Assembly (NCBI GenBank): GCA_030062745.1
Contig: CP099852.1
Location: 20,420,266-20,484,265, forward strand
Direction of reading: 5' to 3'
DNA: 64,000 nucleotides
Source: Capitulum mitella
Lineage: Eukaryota > Arthropoda > Thecostraca > Pollicipedomorpha > Pollicipedidae
The notes beneath the pieces are model-generated. The model searched no databases, was not told the origin of the DNA, and saw nothing but the letters and a program-made list of their open reading frames with translations. The position numbers and the translations under genes are program-made. Numbering within the stretch: the first letter of the stretch is position 1; each line of letters starts with the position of its first letter. Positions 36,635 to 48,100 of the stretch are shown piece after piece.

Positions 36635-36782
36635 CTAGAAGAACGAATCCAGCCGACTCTGCGTCAGCCTTTTGCGCGCCTTGGCCAGCTTCTTGGCCCC
36701 GTTGCGGATGCGCTCCTCACTGAAGCCCTTGTCGCCGCACATGAAGGCCACCAGGCGTCTTCGTCGGGTTCGATCCATTGGT
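36635..36782 (-). pseudogene. FEN1: FEN1 pseudogene, block C (C-terminus and PIP box)
   Basis: WIEPDED, a one-base deletion near 36755, then in the next frame [27 protein letters not shown] and the PCNA-binding box QSRLDSFF, ended by TAG at 36635-36637. Codons for a normal continuation (VVPSPNAGKRK) still follow the stop, so the stop is a mutation rather than a natural end. Confidence 0.85.
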
Positions 36783-37530
36783 TCGGTGGGTCCAAGACCA
36801 AGTTCGGGTCAATAACAGTGGCTTCAAGACCGGACGGTCAAGGCAGTCAGAGCACCTGGTGAACAGGTGTGTCAGCGGCAGCGAGCCACAAATGACGCAC
36901 CCGATGTCGTTAGTGGACGGGGAGGGCATCGAAACCAAAGGCACGCGGATTATGACGTGGCAACGTTGAATCGTACATAGTTATTTAGCTTGAGAAAGGA
37001 AGTGGTCACATGACAGATAACAGACATGAAATAGCAACATTCTCATGGAATTATGGGGTGCGCTGCAAAGCAAGGAGCATACACTGAATAAAAGAAGCTG
37101 TTTGCTCAAACAGCTGCAAACCGGCTTGTAAGTGAGGCAGACTGAAAATAAACAAGCAGGCACCATTCCTGATGGTCACATGGATATCAACTACATGCTT
37201 CATGCAACTCAACTGGCCACCCGCCACGCTAACAATCACACCCTCGGAAACCGCACCACAGGGCGGTTCAGCAAGCCCCCACTTCATAACAAAACACAGA
37301 GTGTGGTCCATTTACTCTCGCTCCGACAAACAAAGAAACGGCAGCGCATGGTCATCCACATGAACAGGACATCACAAAACTGTTATCTCGAGTCTTGAAC
37401 TGAATCACACCACTTAGTCATACATGAGAGCCATTTTCTCTGCACGTGCGTAAGTCCCCCAACGCGCAAAAAGCATGCGGCGAAGGAAGCGCGAGCAAAC
37501 GCGAGCATGCGGCCACATTGGACGCCTCAC

Positions 37531-37749
37531 CTCCAGCTGGCTGGCGTCGGCCACCTCCGGCTCCCGGAAGAGCCGGCGCGCCTCCTGGTACGGCCAGTCC
37601 TCGGACACGGGGTACTTGGCGCGGTCCAGGTGTTCCAGGATCGTCTCGATGCGCCGGTGCCTCTGGATCAGCTCGATCGCCCGCCTGGGTCCGATGCCGC
37701 GGATCGAGGCGCAGTAGTCGCAGCCCATCAGGATGCACAGGTCGATGAA
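37531..37749 (-). pseudogene. FEN1: FEN1 pseudogene, block B (helix-hairpin-helix)
   Basis: 73 uninterrupted codons from [13 protein letters not shown] to ASQLE, flanked by AG (CCACCAG) and a good donor (GAG followed by GTGAGG). It contains the DNA-binding helix-hairpin-helix [14 protein letters not shown] and the retained Asp of GCDYC. This is the only block with both splice sites intact. Confidence 0.88.
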
Positions 37750-38011
37750 CTGGTGGCAGCGGCTCGGTGACGCCGCGTGGTCTCCGTCCACTAAACAGTC
37801 GACCGCTATTTACGTTGTGCATAGGCGTCCTGTCGCCTTATTAAGCGCTACAAAACGGTCCCTTCGCAAAGTCGACAATTTACACCAAACGCACATATTA
37901 TTACACCAAACAAACATCAACAAGCAAGGCAGAGCACGAAAGCAAACCCATGGCTCTACACAGGGCTCTAGTGAAGAGCCTCGCCGAGGTAGCCCCCGCT
38001 CATCGGCTCCC

Positions 38012-38218
38012 TTCTTCCTCCTGATTGAGGCCAAACTCCTCCAGCATGTTCTTCAGGTGGAACTCCTCGATGGGCTTCTTCTCCGCTTTACTGACGGTCA
38101 TGTGCCGCAGCAGCACTGACGAGTCGAACGTAAGCGGGTCCATGGCCTCGGTGGCCGTGCCGTAAGCTTTGCCAGCCTTAACCAAGGCCGCGCACTGGGC
38201 CCGCGTCTCACAGGGCAT
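38012..38218 (-). pseudogene. FEN1: FEN1 pseudogene, block A (I-domain catalytic part)
   Basis: Starts after a usable acceptor (CCCCGGCAG) and encodes [20 protein letters not shown], then [31 protein letters not shown]. The normal exon should splice at the codon after GLNQE; here GAAGAAGGG follows, without GT, and the frame ends in TGA ten bases on. Confidence 0.85.
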
Positions 38219-38224
38219 CTGCCG

Positions 38225-38850
38225 GGGATAGAAGCGTCACTGGATCTGATCAAACCTAGATGACAATGGCCCTGGCCACACCCAGACGTCACTGGACATG
38301 AACAGACACAGCGGTCATCGGGCCTGACCACATACAGCAGTGACTTGGCTAGCTGGGAACATGGCGATCACCTGACCCGGCCGTACCGAGCCTACACTAG
38401 ATATGATCCGACATAACAGTCACCGGACCTGACCACACTTATCAGTCACTGAACCTGACCAGACACAGCATTCACTAGACCTGACCGGACACAGACGTCG
38501 CCGGATCTGACCACACACACAGCGATCACTGGACCTGACCAAACACAGCCGTCGCTGAATCTGACCGGACACAGCGGTGGCTTCGCCAGTCGGAGGCACT
38601 TGGCTTGGCCAGACCAAGCCTTAACTTGACTGGACCCGACACAGCTGTCAATGGACTTGACCACACACACACAGCTGTCACTAGATCTGGCCACTCACAG
38701 CGGCCAATGGACGCGACCAGATAAAACAGGCACTGGACCTACTCAGAGCTACTGAGGCACACTGATCACTGGGACACGGCGGTCGCTGATCATGACCAGA
38801 CACAGCGGTCGCTGGAATGGCCGGCAACAGGTTATCACTACAAATGGAGC
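38225..38850. repeat. Degenerate minisatellite, ~25-33 bp unit
   Basis: About twenty imperfect repeats of a unit like CACTGGACCTGACCACACAC followed by AGCGGT. Variants of TGACC-(A/G)-GACACAGC recur throughout. Translations across it are repetitive and are not genes. It sits where the intron upstream of FEN1 block A would be. Confidence 0.85.
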
Positions 38851-39156
38851 CCTGGCACCCACTAAACAATGAATAGTGGTCAGGACCCCCATCCGTTCGT
38901 GTCCAGCCAGCCACAGTTAGAATGGACCGGGAAACATGATTTTAAACATGAAGATGATCTGATTCGTCCACTACTAGGCCCGATTGTTAAGAGTTTCCTT
39001 TCGCATCGCGTCCCTGCTACTCCTACGAACAGAAGTGATCGCATCAAGTTTCCCTGTTCAAACACGGCAATCAACCGCGACAGGCGAAAATGGCACCTAA
39101 CAAGCCGGTTTCAGCGCGCCATCCATACACGATTGCCCCGAAAGCGCCTCCCTGTG

Positions 39157-39860
39157 TGTCCTTTCAAGACAGAGCCGAGAGAATGAAAGCTTGGAATCGA
39201 AGGAGCTGGCAGACTTCCTACTGATGGACCGCAGAACTCCACATTGCATCACCTAAGGTCCCCTGTGGAACTGCATCTTGGTAAGACTCAGCCAGGTGAA
39301 ACCGAAACACAAGAGCATGATGGAAAGGAAGCAAAACAGGCAAGATGACCATGCCTCCGGAACCCAAACACAAGTCTTCGAGAAGGAGGACGACGTCCTG
39401 GTTAGGGAACTCAAGAAGAAAAACTTGGTGCCACGAAGGGTGCTGGAAGACCCTACAGATGGCTTACGGTATCGTAAACTACTGCACGATGTTCACCAAC
39501 GGGTAGCACATATCGACCACCTCATTGCTGGCAGCCCGCAAGTGGGGATGCACATGACGTTCAATCTGCCCGAAGGCCGTCTTGAAACCTGATGAAGAGA
39601 GTAACCCGCCATCGGCTGCTAAGCCCGCTGCACCTGAACCACCGACTTCCGAAACCGCCGAGCCCGCTACACCTGGTACACCGGAGAAGCTCCCAGCCAC
39701 GGGTGTAGAACAGTCTGTCATGGCGCCGCCGATGTGTAACTCGACCGACGGACTTCAAGCGCCGATATCAACGGAGGTCGTATGTACATCGGGAAGATCG
39801 TCGTTGATCGAAGACCCGAAGAACGACGATCAGACGAAAGTCGCGGCCCTGTTCGTCTGA
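39157..39860 (+). pseudogene. Ty3/gypsy-type pol 3' end, copy d
   Basis: Begins inside the integrase C-terminal region (SLGIEGAG-type frame, then KPKHKSMMERKQNRQDDHAS). It continues through VFEKEDDVLVRELKKKN and QRVAHIDHL, the domain that normally ends with an RHVDHL-like motif, and then in another frame into the Pro/Thr/Glu-rich tail 39582-39860. It is more complete than copy c across the HIDHL part but equally frame-broken and lacks upstream pol. It is the homologue of 11143-11900. Confidence 0.65.
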
Positions 39861-41021
39861 GCCTGTGATCTGACGACGTGCTGTTCATTGCACGCTGGCA
39901 TCCATTCTGGAGGAGAAGCGTAATGACGTGATAAGTTTTGCCATCTGTCATGTTGTTACTTCATGGGAAATACAGTTTTCGGAAAAGCGATCGCCATGGT
40001 GGGTTATCAGGTTCTAGAGTGATGGAATACGGCCTTTTAAATATGACAAGAGTAGACTTATAGTCTCGTTTGTATTAGAAGTAACTGCTGCTTGGTTGCC
40101 TCGCGTTGTACACGCGTATTTATCAATATAGTGGTTGATAAACTAATAACGCAATACCTGATTCAACCTTATTTCGGTTTCCATGGCATTCAGGGAACAT
40201 CAGGTGGCGGTGGTTCGATGGGAATGAGCGAGCGACATCTGGAGACAACTGGGGATTCCCAGCTTGTCTCTTCCTCTTCTTCCTCTCGGAAAGAACTGGC
40301 ATCCAAATGCAGCGGCCGTGCGATCTCGGCATGTACAACTGGCTGGGATCTGCAACTCCGCATGCACGAAGACGAGCCCTGAATGTTATTCCAATTTTGC
40401 AAGGATTACTTTTTTACACATGCGATCCACAGCCTTTTACTCGTATGTAAGTGCACGTGGATCTTATCGACTAGGAAATGTTTGTGCTACAAATATAATG
40501 CGTTTGTATGCTTAGCAAACATATAATTCAATTTGAATGTATTTATCCACAAAAAACATGATCCCTCGATCTCAGGATTGCAAAAATCTCAGTCCTCGAT
40601 CTCGGGACTCGGCTAAAGTCCCAGCATTGACATCTCTAGTCATTTGGATGGCTGGCCCATGTGACAAAACAAACTTGATTAAAATGTCGACGGAAAGTTC
40701 CAATTCCCTCACTTTGGATGGTTAAAAGAACTGAAACATGAAAGCAAAAGACCATAAAACATTCACTTTGGAACGTTGCGATCTCAAGTTCTCCGAGCGA
40801 CCACCACGTATGAAATCTCACCCACTTAAAGCATACATATCACGATTTCAGTCGCTCCAATTTTGAACAAGCCTCTTTTTTTGGCACGGAAACGAATTAT
40901 TTTTCCATGCCCTTTTATCAAGATGGGTCAATTGACAAAAGCTTAAAATTTGCAGAAAGTAAACCAAATACAAATTCTTGTGCTTGAGCAATGATTTAGT
41001 GTCAAAATAGAGCAGACATAC

Positions 41022-41143
41022 CTTAATGAATGGTGCGCCTTCCCACAATCGGAGGGACCCAATCTCAACAAGCTGCATGCTCACATTAGTGGCGTCTTGC
41101 CACTCATGACATAAATCTGACTTGTCCTGGTTAGCGTTTTTGA
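41022..41143 (-). other. Exon-like fragment II, copy d
   Basis: Encodes NANQDKSDLCHEW and EIGSLRLWEGAPFIK, with a GTATGT donor. The AG that precedes copies b and c is AA here (CTAAATC instead of CTAAGTC), so if that AG was the acceptor this copy cannot use it. Confidence 0.4.
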
Positions 41144-41357
41144 TTTAGCAGCCCATCACAGAATTTGACGCATCTAGCATCAACGGTTGCCAAACCAAAG
41201 GCCTGAAGCGCAAGGGGAAAAGGACCACAGAACGTGCGTCCCGCATGCACCATGGCTGAAGCAAATGCCATGAAAAAGAGCCTCAAATATCGAATGTCAC
41301 GTAAACGTGCTCCTGCTCGCCAGTGTCCAACATCCCAATGGTAGTAGCTTTGCACAG

Positions 41358-41515
41358 AGTGTGCTCTGTGCACAGGCGCAAGGGGGTACGGTATAGCCAG
41401 GCGGCGGACGGCCGTACCGTATTGTAGCCGTCCGGAGTTTCCGGCACCAGCCGGACGGCCCGCACTGGGTGCATATCCACGAACGACAGCTCCGTCAGCC
41501 GGCCGCCGCCCAGAC
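41358..41515 (-). other. Exon-like fragment I, copy d, with strong acceptor
   Basis: The only copy with a clear acceptor (CTCAGTATCTTCTAG) ahead of GTCTGGGCGGCGG; it encodes LTELSFVDMHPVRAVRLV and onward. The frame then runs through the repeat to a stop instead of a donor. Product not recognised. Confidence 0.4.
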
Positions 41516-41541
41516 CTAGAAGATACTGAGAGCGACGATAG

Positions 41542-42041
41542 NNNNNNNNNNNNNNNNNNNNNNNNNNNNNNNNNNNNNNNNNNNNNNNNNNNNNNNNNNN
41601 NNNNNNNNNNNNNNNNNNNNNNNNNNNNNNNNNNNNNNNNNNNNNNNNNNNNNNNNNNNNNNNNNNNNNNNNNNNNNNNNNNNNNNNNNNNNNNNNNNNN
41701 NNNNNNNNNNNNNNNNNNNNNNNNNNNNNNNNNNNNNNNNNNNNNNNNNNNNNNNNNNNNNNNNNNNNNNNNNNNNNNNNNNNNNNNNNNNNNNNNNNNN
41801 NNNNNNNNNNNNNNNNNNNNNNNNNNNNNNNNNNNNNNNNNNNNNNNNNNNNNNNNNNNNNNNNNNNNNNNNNNNNNNNNNNNNNNNNNNNNNNNNNNNN
41901 NNNNNNNNNNNNNNNNNNNNNNNNNNNNNNNNNNNNNNNNNNNNNNNNNNNNNNNNNNNNNNNNNNNNNNNNNNNNNNNNNNNNNNNNNNNNNNNNNNNN
42001 NNNNNNNNNNNNNNNNNNNNNNNNNNNNNNNNNNNNNNNNN
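41542..42041. other. Assembly gap (500 N)
   Basis: Placeholder gap directly downstream (in gene orientation) of the 14-exon minus-strand gene. The 3' UTR and polyadenylation signal of that gene may lie within it. Confidence 0.99.
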
Positions 42042-42177
42042 ATTTTCTAGGTGTTAAATGATTCGAGAATTGCAATACCACGCTTGGCATACTGCTACTG
42101 GACACATTATGGGTCCTGTTTGTTGAGGAAAAAAAACTGACTCAATGTTCATAGGACTGACGAAGCAAACTGGCAGG

Positions 42178-42188
42178 CTACGTATCGT
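42178..42188 (-). CDS. Exon 14: last codons and stop
   Basis: After CAGTTTGTTTCAG, the first two bases complete an Asp codon, followed by GAT ACG TAG. The acceptor is good, but so short a coding end is weaker evidence than the other exons. No polyadenylation signal is seen before the gap at 42041. Confidence 0.6.
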
Positions 42189-45100
42189 CTGAAACAAACT
42201 GCGTTGTTGTACCCAGTGTTTCTTCATTTCTACCGCTCTCACCTGGCTGAAAACCGGAGTCTATAATTCCTGGGCCTCTGATCGAACTACAGTTTGCGCT
42301 GGTGGATTCAGGGCATGAAAAAACCTTACGACAATTTTGGTCCCGATCTGAGACATGAGGGTGTCAGCACTTCGTCGATTTGTAATGGACTGTGACAGCT
42401 GCCGTTTGCCCGGAAAGTTCCAGGTTCAAATCCAGGTAATAGCGATATTTCGTTGTCTCTCTCGACAACCAGCGAGAGAGGTTGCGATACGAAATGGCCC
42501 CGTTCATCGAGAATGTCGATGAATAACCGAGTAACGATTATTTTTACACTGCTATTGGCAAAATGATTGCCAACGATCACACTCACCAACTGGACACCGT
42601 CGTGCACGTGAGTCTTCTCTGTCGTCCACGACAGCCGTTTCCACTTCTTCTTCTTGGTCAGTAGACGAATAGTCTGGAAATTATACCAGTGCGGTTAATA
42701 TTTCTTGGACTCTAGGGCCCTCAACCAGAAGGAGCAACAGGTCTAGCCAAGAGAAATGACTCTGCTGGTCGACAGTGTCGACGAATAACCCAATAACGAT
42801 TGCTTTTACACTGCTAGAGCCAAACGACTGCTACCGATCACACTCACCAACTAGACGCCGTCGTGTACGTGAGTCTTTCACCTCATCCAGGACAGCCGTT
42901 ACCGCTTCCTCCTCTTTGTTAGACGAAGAGTCTGAAAATTATACCAGTGGTGTTACTCTTTTCAAATAGACCGGTACCACCATCACGGTTGGCGTTGTGA
43001 AGCTGCTTGAGGTACACAAAAGCCTCGTTATTATTTTTTTACTCGTATTCTTATAAAGATGTGGTGGACAGCAAAAAAATTGAAAGGGGAACCGGAAACT
43101 CTTTTGCTGGTAACGCTTTCCTCTTACCGGAGGACAGTTGCTGACGGGCGACAGATTTCCCTGGCTTCTTTTTCTCCTCCTGTGGAACTGCAAAAATGGA
43201 ACAGAACTTTGTAAACCGCATATGCTACATCCGCAACTGAGACATAACCATTTCGAAGTTTCTCTTTTTGAAGTGGCTCCAGAATTTCAATACGATGCAA
43301 AATCGCCCTTAATTTGCTCAGCCAAAAGGAACAGAATGATACGAAGAGGAAAGATCAAGGTACAAAGATGCCAATATATCCCAGACACTGGGAGATGTTT
43401 TGACAAAAGCGCACGTGTTCTTTCGCCGTCCAGATTTCCAACGATAAAGACTGTACACGTAATGATATATGTACTTACTTGAGGCGCAGCCCGGCAGCCG
43501 GGCCTGGTAATGGTAGTCCAGCTTGGCTGACTTGCCACTGACTGCTTGAGCTGCAAAACAAGAAATCGTTCTTTGGCATTCTGTAATTGTATTGAGCAGG
43601 TGACAATGGGAAGGGACAGACAAGATTGCGAACTGTACAACTTAACGCGAAGGGGCAAGTGAAAACATTACTAATATCGTGACCGTTATATATTATTATC
43701 GTTGGCCCTAATTTAAAAAGCCCACAAATTACATCGAGCGGCCAGGTAGTCACGTTTTTTGGTCGGATTCTTCGAAACCGCAGGGCGCTTAAGTGGCTGT
43801 TGATCGAGAACGTCGACACTATACAATTTACGAAACGATTGTGTCGTAAGATCGTTGCTTTATTTCCTCACCATATGTCCGGAGATTCTTAGTCAAAGCC
43901 AGCGGTTTTGCTTCCGGAACTGAAATTGGACATCACATGCTTAAAATGGCACAAGCTGCTGCATGAATTCGCCAGCAAACGGTCTTCAGCTAGGTCTTAA
44001 ATGGTTTAAATGCAGTGCAGTGTTTTCAGTGTGACCTGCAGGTATATTTTGACCAGTTCCCGACTTCATTGTAATGTAATGAGACGCAAAGAATTTCCGC
44101 GATTTAATATAGGAATAATAGTGAGCCCTGGAACCAGAGAAAACATTGTTGGGAACAAAACCGCATGCTACCGCGCGAACTAACACTTACCAACGAAAGA
44201 CATAATGCGGCCACTTTGAGGAAGAAGAGGAAACTCCTCATCCATTTTCTTGGAGTTGACCTTTTCTGGATACGGCAAGAGGCATTATTTAATGAGCGCG
44301 AGATGGATTCATGTGAATGAAGGTTCATGCAAAAGTCCAGGGAGAATGCAGAGCACTGAATACGGCAAGAGGCATTATTTAATGAGCGCGAGATGGAATC
44401 ATGTGAATGAGCGTTCCTGCAAAAGTCCAGGGAGAATGCAGAGTAAACACAGATTTGTGAACACCTATGATGCAATGGCTATTGTTACTTGCTCTTCCTT
44501 CGTTTACATGACAATAAGTTTAAGGTAAGATTAGCTCCATTTTTCTCTCAACACATAATGAAAAAAACTAACCCGGAGTTGGTGTAGTTGTTTCTTCCAT
44601 GTTCGAAGCAAGCCCTGTAAATTTCGCATTGCCAGTCAATCAAATCATAGAACACGTGTGATATTCGTTGAAAGCTATCCTTTGTTCGTTTTCACTGTAC
44701 GTTTTCAATGAAAGCTATCCCTATCAAATCATTTTCCCTCAAATCTGGAATGACATGTCAAACTTCGGACCTGGTTCCGAAACTGTACCCGACAGGTAGC
44801 GTCGGCAGCGGCGCCGATTAATACCAAAGGCCCGATGAGAAAAGAGCTCGTAATGTATACTTTGAATCTGTTGAAACGCTTACATTTCTTGGTACGGTCC
44901 ATTTTGCTTTCGGCCAGCTGCAGCTGGTTTTTACGGCTGCGGCGCTGCACAGTCACCCATGGAGTGCCGGTGTCGTGGGCGTCAGATTCGTCAGATGCCA
45001 CTGTAAATAAAATAAATAATGATGTCGATCCTAGACGTTCGCCAGCAGCTGACTGACAGATTTCATTTACGCTTTGCAAGCGACGCACAGTGATGTATTC

Positions 45101-48100
45101 GTTATCCTGTAATGGCAGTACTTCGCATCGAATAGCACAACGACCGCGGTCCACTGGCTTTTTGCTCCAATTTGGAAAGGAATTTAAAATGTTATGCGGA
45201 ACATTTTTCCCTAGCGATGAAGCATTTTACCATACCCTAGTATTCTCGGTTTTGCATCCGAGAAATGGCAAGTTTGAATGACGCGGTTGACCATGATGCT
45301 GCTCGCCATCGTTAAGGAGCAGATGAAAGACACGATTAAAATAACTTGAAACACTGATGTGGACGAAATAGGAGAGGCTCCTGGGATGACAATGCAAAAC
45401 TCAAGGATCTAAGATTATCCTCTGGCTAACACGTCATGATTTAGAGTCTTGTGACTGAGAAGTTACAAGCCTGTCGACCACGTTATGGATGGGTTGGGTC
45501 GAGCCGGCCATTCAGGCAGGTATTTTAGGTTAATTAAAAAACGACTTACATGCCCTCGAGACTGCACGTTACGTTATAGGCGTTTTTTACTTCCATGCGG
45601 CGACACGATGCGTACATATACCTTAGATTACGAATGTGTTCTTTACCATGGAAATTTCAAAATGGCATGACACGTAACATATCAATGACGAAAACTGCAT
45701 TGGTACCTAATGCAAGGAACATGAGATTTCTGACATGTATAGGAAAGTATAGATTTGGTTCATTACATACCTGTTTCGGCGGCCACAAACTTTCCGGGTA
45801 AAGGGCGATTGTCATTGAGACGCCCAATCTCCTTCTTGATGGCACTGATCAGTTGTTGATTTTGTCCGACGACTTGGGACAGCCGATTTCCTGAAAAAAA
45901 AAATGTCTTTACGGGTCAGTGTTTTCCAGTATCGCACTACGCAAAGATTGAGGTTGCGATTGGATTAACCCAGTAATGATTGGAGTACTTCATCACCTTC
46001 CATTGATTTGGACTGAGTGTCGTTTAACGTCCCTCATGTCTGTCTCAAGAAACTATGGCCTAATTTGGATAATGTAAATGGCAATCGGACCGCACGGAGC
46101 CGTGCGGTCTTGTGGTACACATATTTTTGCGCTGTTGAGGTCAATGACGACGTCGCACGTTAAGACACACGCCCATAAGCGTGATCCCCCAGGTTTTCAA
46201 CTACTGAACTCATACTGGTAGCCAGTGAAAGCCCCAGTGACAATACAGTGTGAAAACACCAACGATGAAGCGGCGAACGACAACTGAGCGTGTTGTCACA
46301 AACCCCATGTCTTCCTCTACGATTTCATTAAGGCGCGACCCAAGATCACCCCATTACCAATTTTTCGTTGACATTTGCGAACAAGATGAAAAAATAATGA
46401 TATAATGACATAATAACAAAATAATAACAATAATAATAAAATAATAGCAAAAAAAGATAATAAATAAAAAAATGCAAGTTAATTTGTTTGGAAGACGTCT
46501 AAGAGATCAGCCAGCGGGCTGACATCAGCCCCCTCCCCCCCCCTAAGTCAATGGCGGACAACATTATCTTCTGTTGAAAATATAATGTGCTTACCTTGCG
46601 ACAGACAGTTACGGTAGGCGAACGGAATTTCGGCCCAGCGACGCCACTGTGGCACCCTGTAAGAATATCCCATAGCTTAAGATGATACGTACTTAGCATG
46701 CTGAGCACACAATGAAGCATTCTGACTTTCAGGGCAAACACTACATTGCATATGAACGCAGAAAAATGGCTCCAATCACATGAAAGATATAACTGCAGTC
46801 TGTTGGAACACTGTTGAATCTGTTGAATGACCGAATTTGGAAAATGTAAATTAATTTTCTTGATCTCTGGTTTTTTATAGGTCAGAATTGCAATTTCTCA
46901 TGGTTTGGAAAGGGGCAACTCTCCCACCAATACAGACGAGTTGGCGATTCTAGAATTAATAAAAATCTATTATCACCTGTGACCGACGTATCGCAGCAGA
47001 ATCATCAATCCCTTGTCGGATGTCTTGAACGTCAGGATTTTCTCGATCTCCATCTAAAGTGAGGGGCAACGTGAACAAAAAAATACCTGAACTGATGACC
47101 ATCATTAGTGTATCTTGACTACATCACAAGTCATCCAGCTATTATAAACAAATCAATCTAATCCCATATGTCGTTTTTATTAAGCCTTCCTAAAGCACAC
47201 TTTTACTACCTTATGGCAATTCGTGAAACGCCCTTCGTATCAGGCAGACAGCTATCTTTAATTCTGCATATGTTAACATCCAGATGGGTCTGAACTGAAT
47301 TTTTTAGAACTTAATGGAATTGGTATGATGACGTGCTGAAAAATGAGACGTACCTTTGATCGTCACGGAAGGTGGCCACTGATCACACTTGCCGTTAACT
47401 TCACTTCACACAGGAATGAGGCCGTATGTCAGCCTGACTCTCCTTTTATAACACTGGGCACTGCTAGGGGGCATTTCGACGATGGCGGAAAGTTCCAAAG
47501 CTTTCGGGAACGTCGTTTGCGCAGAGACGTATTGAAAATTGATGGAAGTGGTCACATCGGTCACGACAGTGCTGTAACACCTTACAAAAATGCCAGGAAG
47601 TAACGCCCGCTTCCTTGTCATTAGCCATGGGGAGCTGGATCTGTGTGAAGCGTGAACGTTAATCCGCACATGGAAACCTCCTAGAAATTACCACTGGCCA
47701 CCCGCACCTGGTCGCGGAAATTGCGTTTGGTGCAGGATTGTGATGAATGCTGACATGCCTCATTTTAAACGGTGGTCTGGCGGTATGTGTGATCGTTTTG
47801 TTTCGTTTAGCTTTTACAGGTACCGCACGAAGTGATGGACTTCACGTAGCGTAAGTACAGGGCATAGCGGTTTCATTTCCCCACGTCGGGTTCCCCTTGA
47901 GGTCCCCTCCCGTCACCGGAAATTGACAATAGACAGCGCGGCGCCTGTGAGGCCCCCCAGACTGTGGGGCCCCAGGGCTGCCGACCAACCCTCGCCCAGA
48001 TGTGGGAGGCCGGCCTGCCGGCCATCCCAATAGTCCCGTTTCCATGACAGGATTGAACTACAAGTCGGATTTCCTTCGGAAGGCAAACCGAGATTTCAGG

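Larger units (their letters stand above)
36635..38218 (-). pseudogene. FEN1: Flap endonuclease 1 pseudogene (unprocessed, 3' half)
   Basis: Three minus-strand blocks match the second half of FEN1, the structure-specific 5' flap nuclease of Okazaki-fragment processing and base-excision repair. They still lie as separate exons, so this is a duplicated rather than retrocopied gene. Known catalytic positions (human numbering) are damaged: the SEAEA-type motif reads CETRA (E160 lost) and TEDMD reads TEAMD (D179 lost), while D233 survives in [10 protein letters not shown]. The first block lacks a GT donor and runs into a stop. The last has a one-base deletion after EPDED, no visible acceptor AG, and a TAG right after the PIP box QSRLDSFF. 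Upstream exons (nuclease N-domain, D34, D86) are not visible; a minisatellite occupies that side. High GC at third positions points to a functional parent. Confidence 0.85.
39157..41541 (-). repeat. LRLWEG unit, inverted copy d, abutting a gap
   Basis: Reverse-complement of copy c: gypsy pol end (39157-39860), empty MITE site (TTAA at 40037-40040), fragment II (41022-41143) and fragment I (41358-41515). It stops at the gap at 41542, so its true end is unknown. It lies about 27 kb from copy c in the opposite orientation. Confidence 0.85.
42507..42956. repeat. Tandem duplication of an exon with intron flanks
   Basis: About 42507-42697 and 42768-42956 align over the exon, about 75 bases of downstream intron (GTCGAYGAATAAC, TTTTACACTGCTA, CGATCACACTCACC on the plus strand) and about 25 bases of upstream intron (CTGGAAATTATACCAGTG). 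Offset is about 260 bases. Confidence 0.88.

Noticed and set aside
38225..38850. CRISPR-like or satellite array
   Set aside because: Repeats are degenerate and contiguous without unique spacers; a eukaryotic minisatellite explains them.
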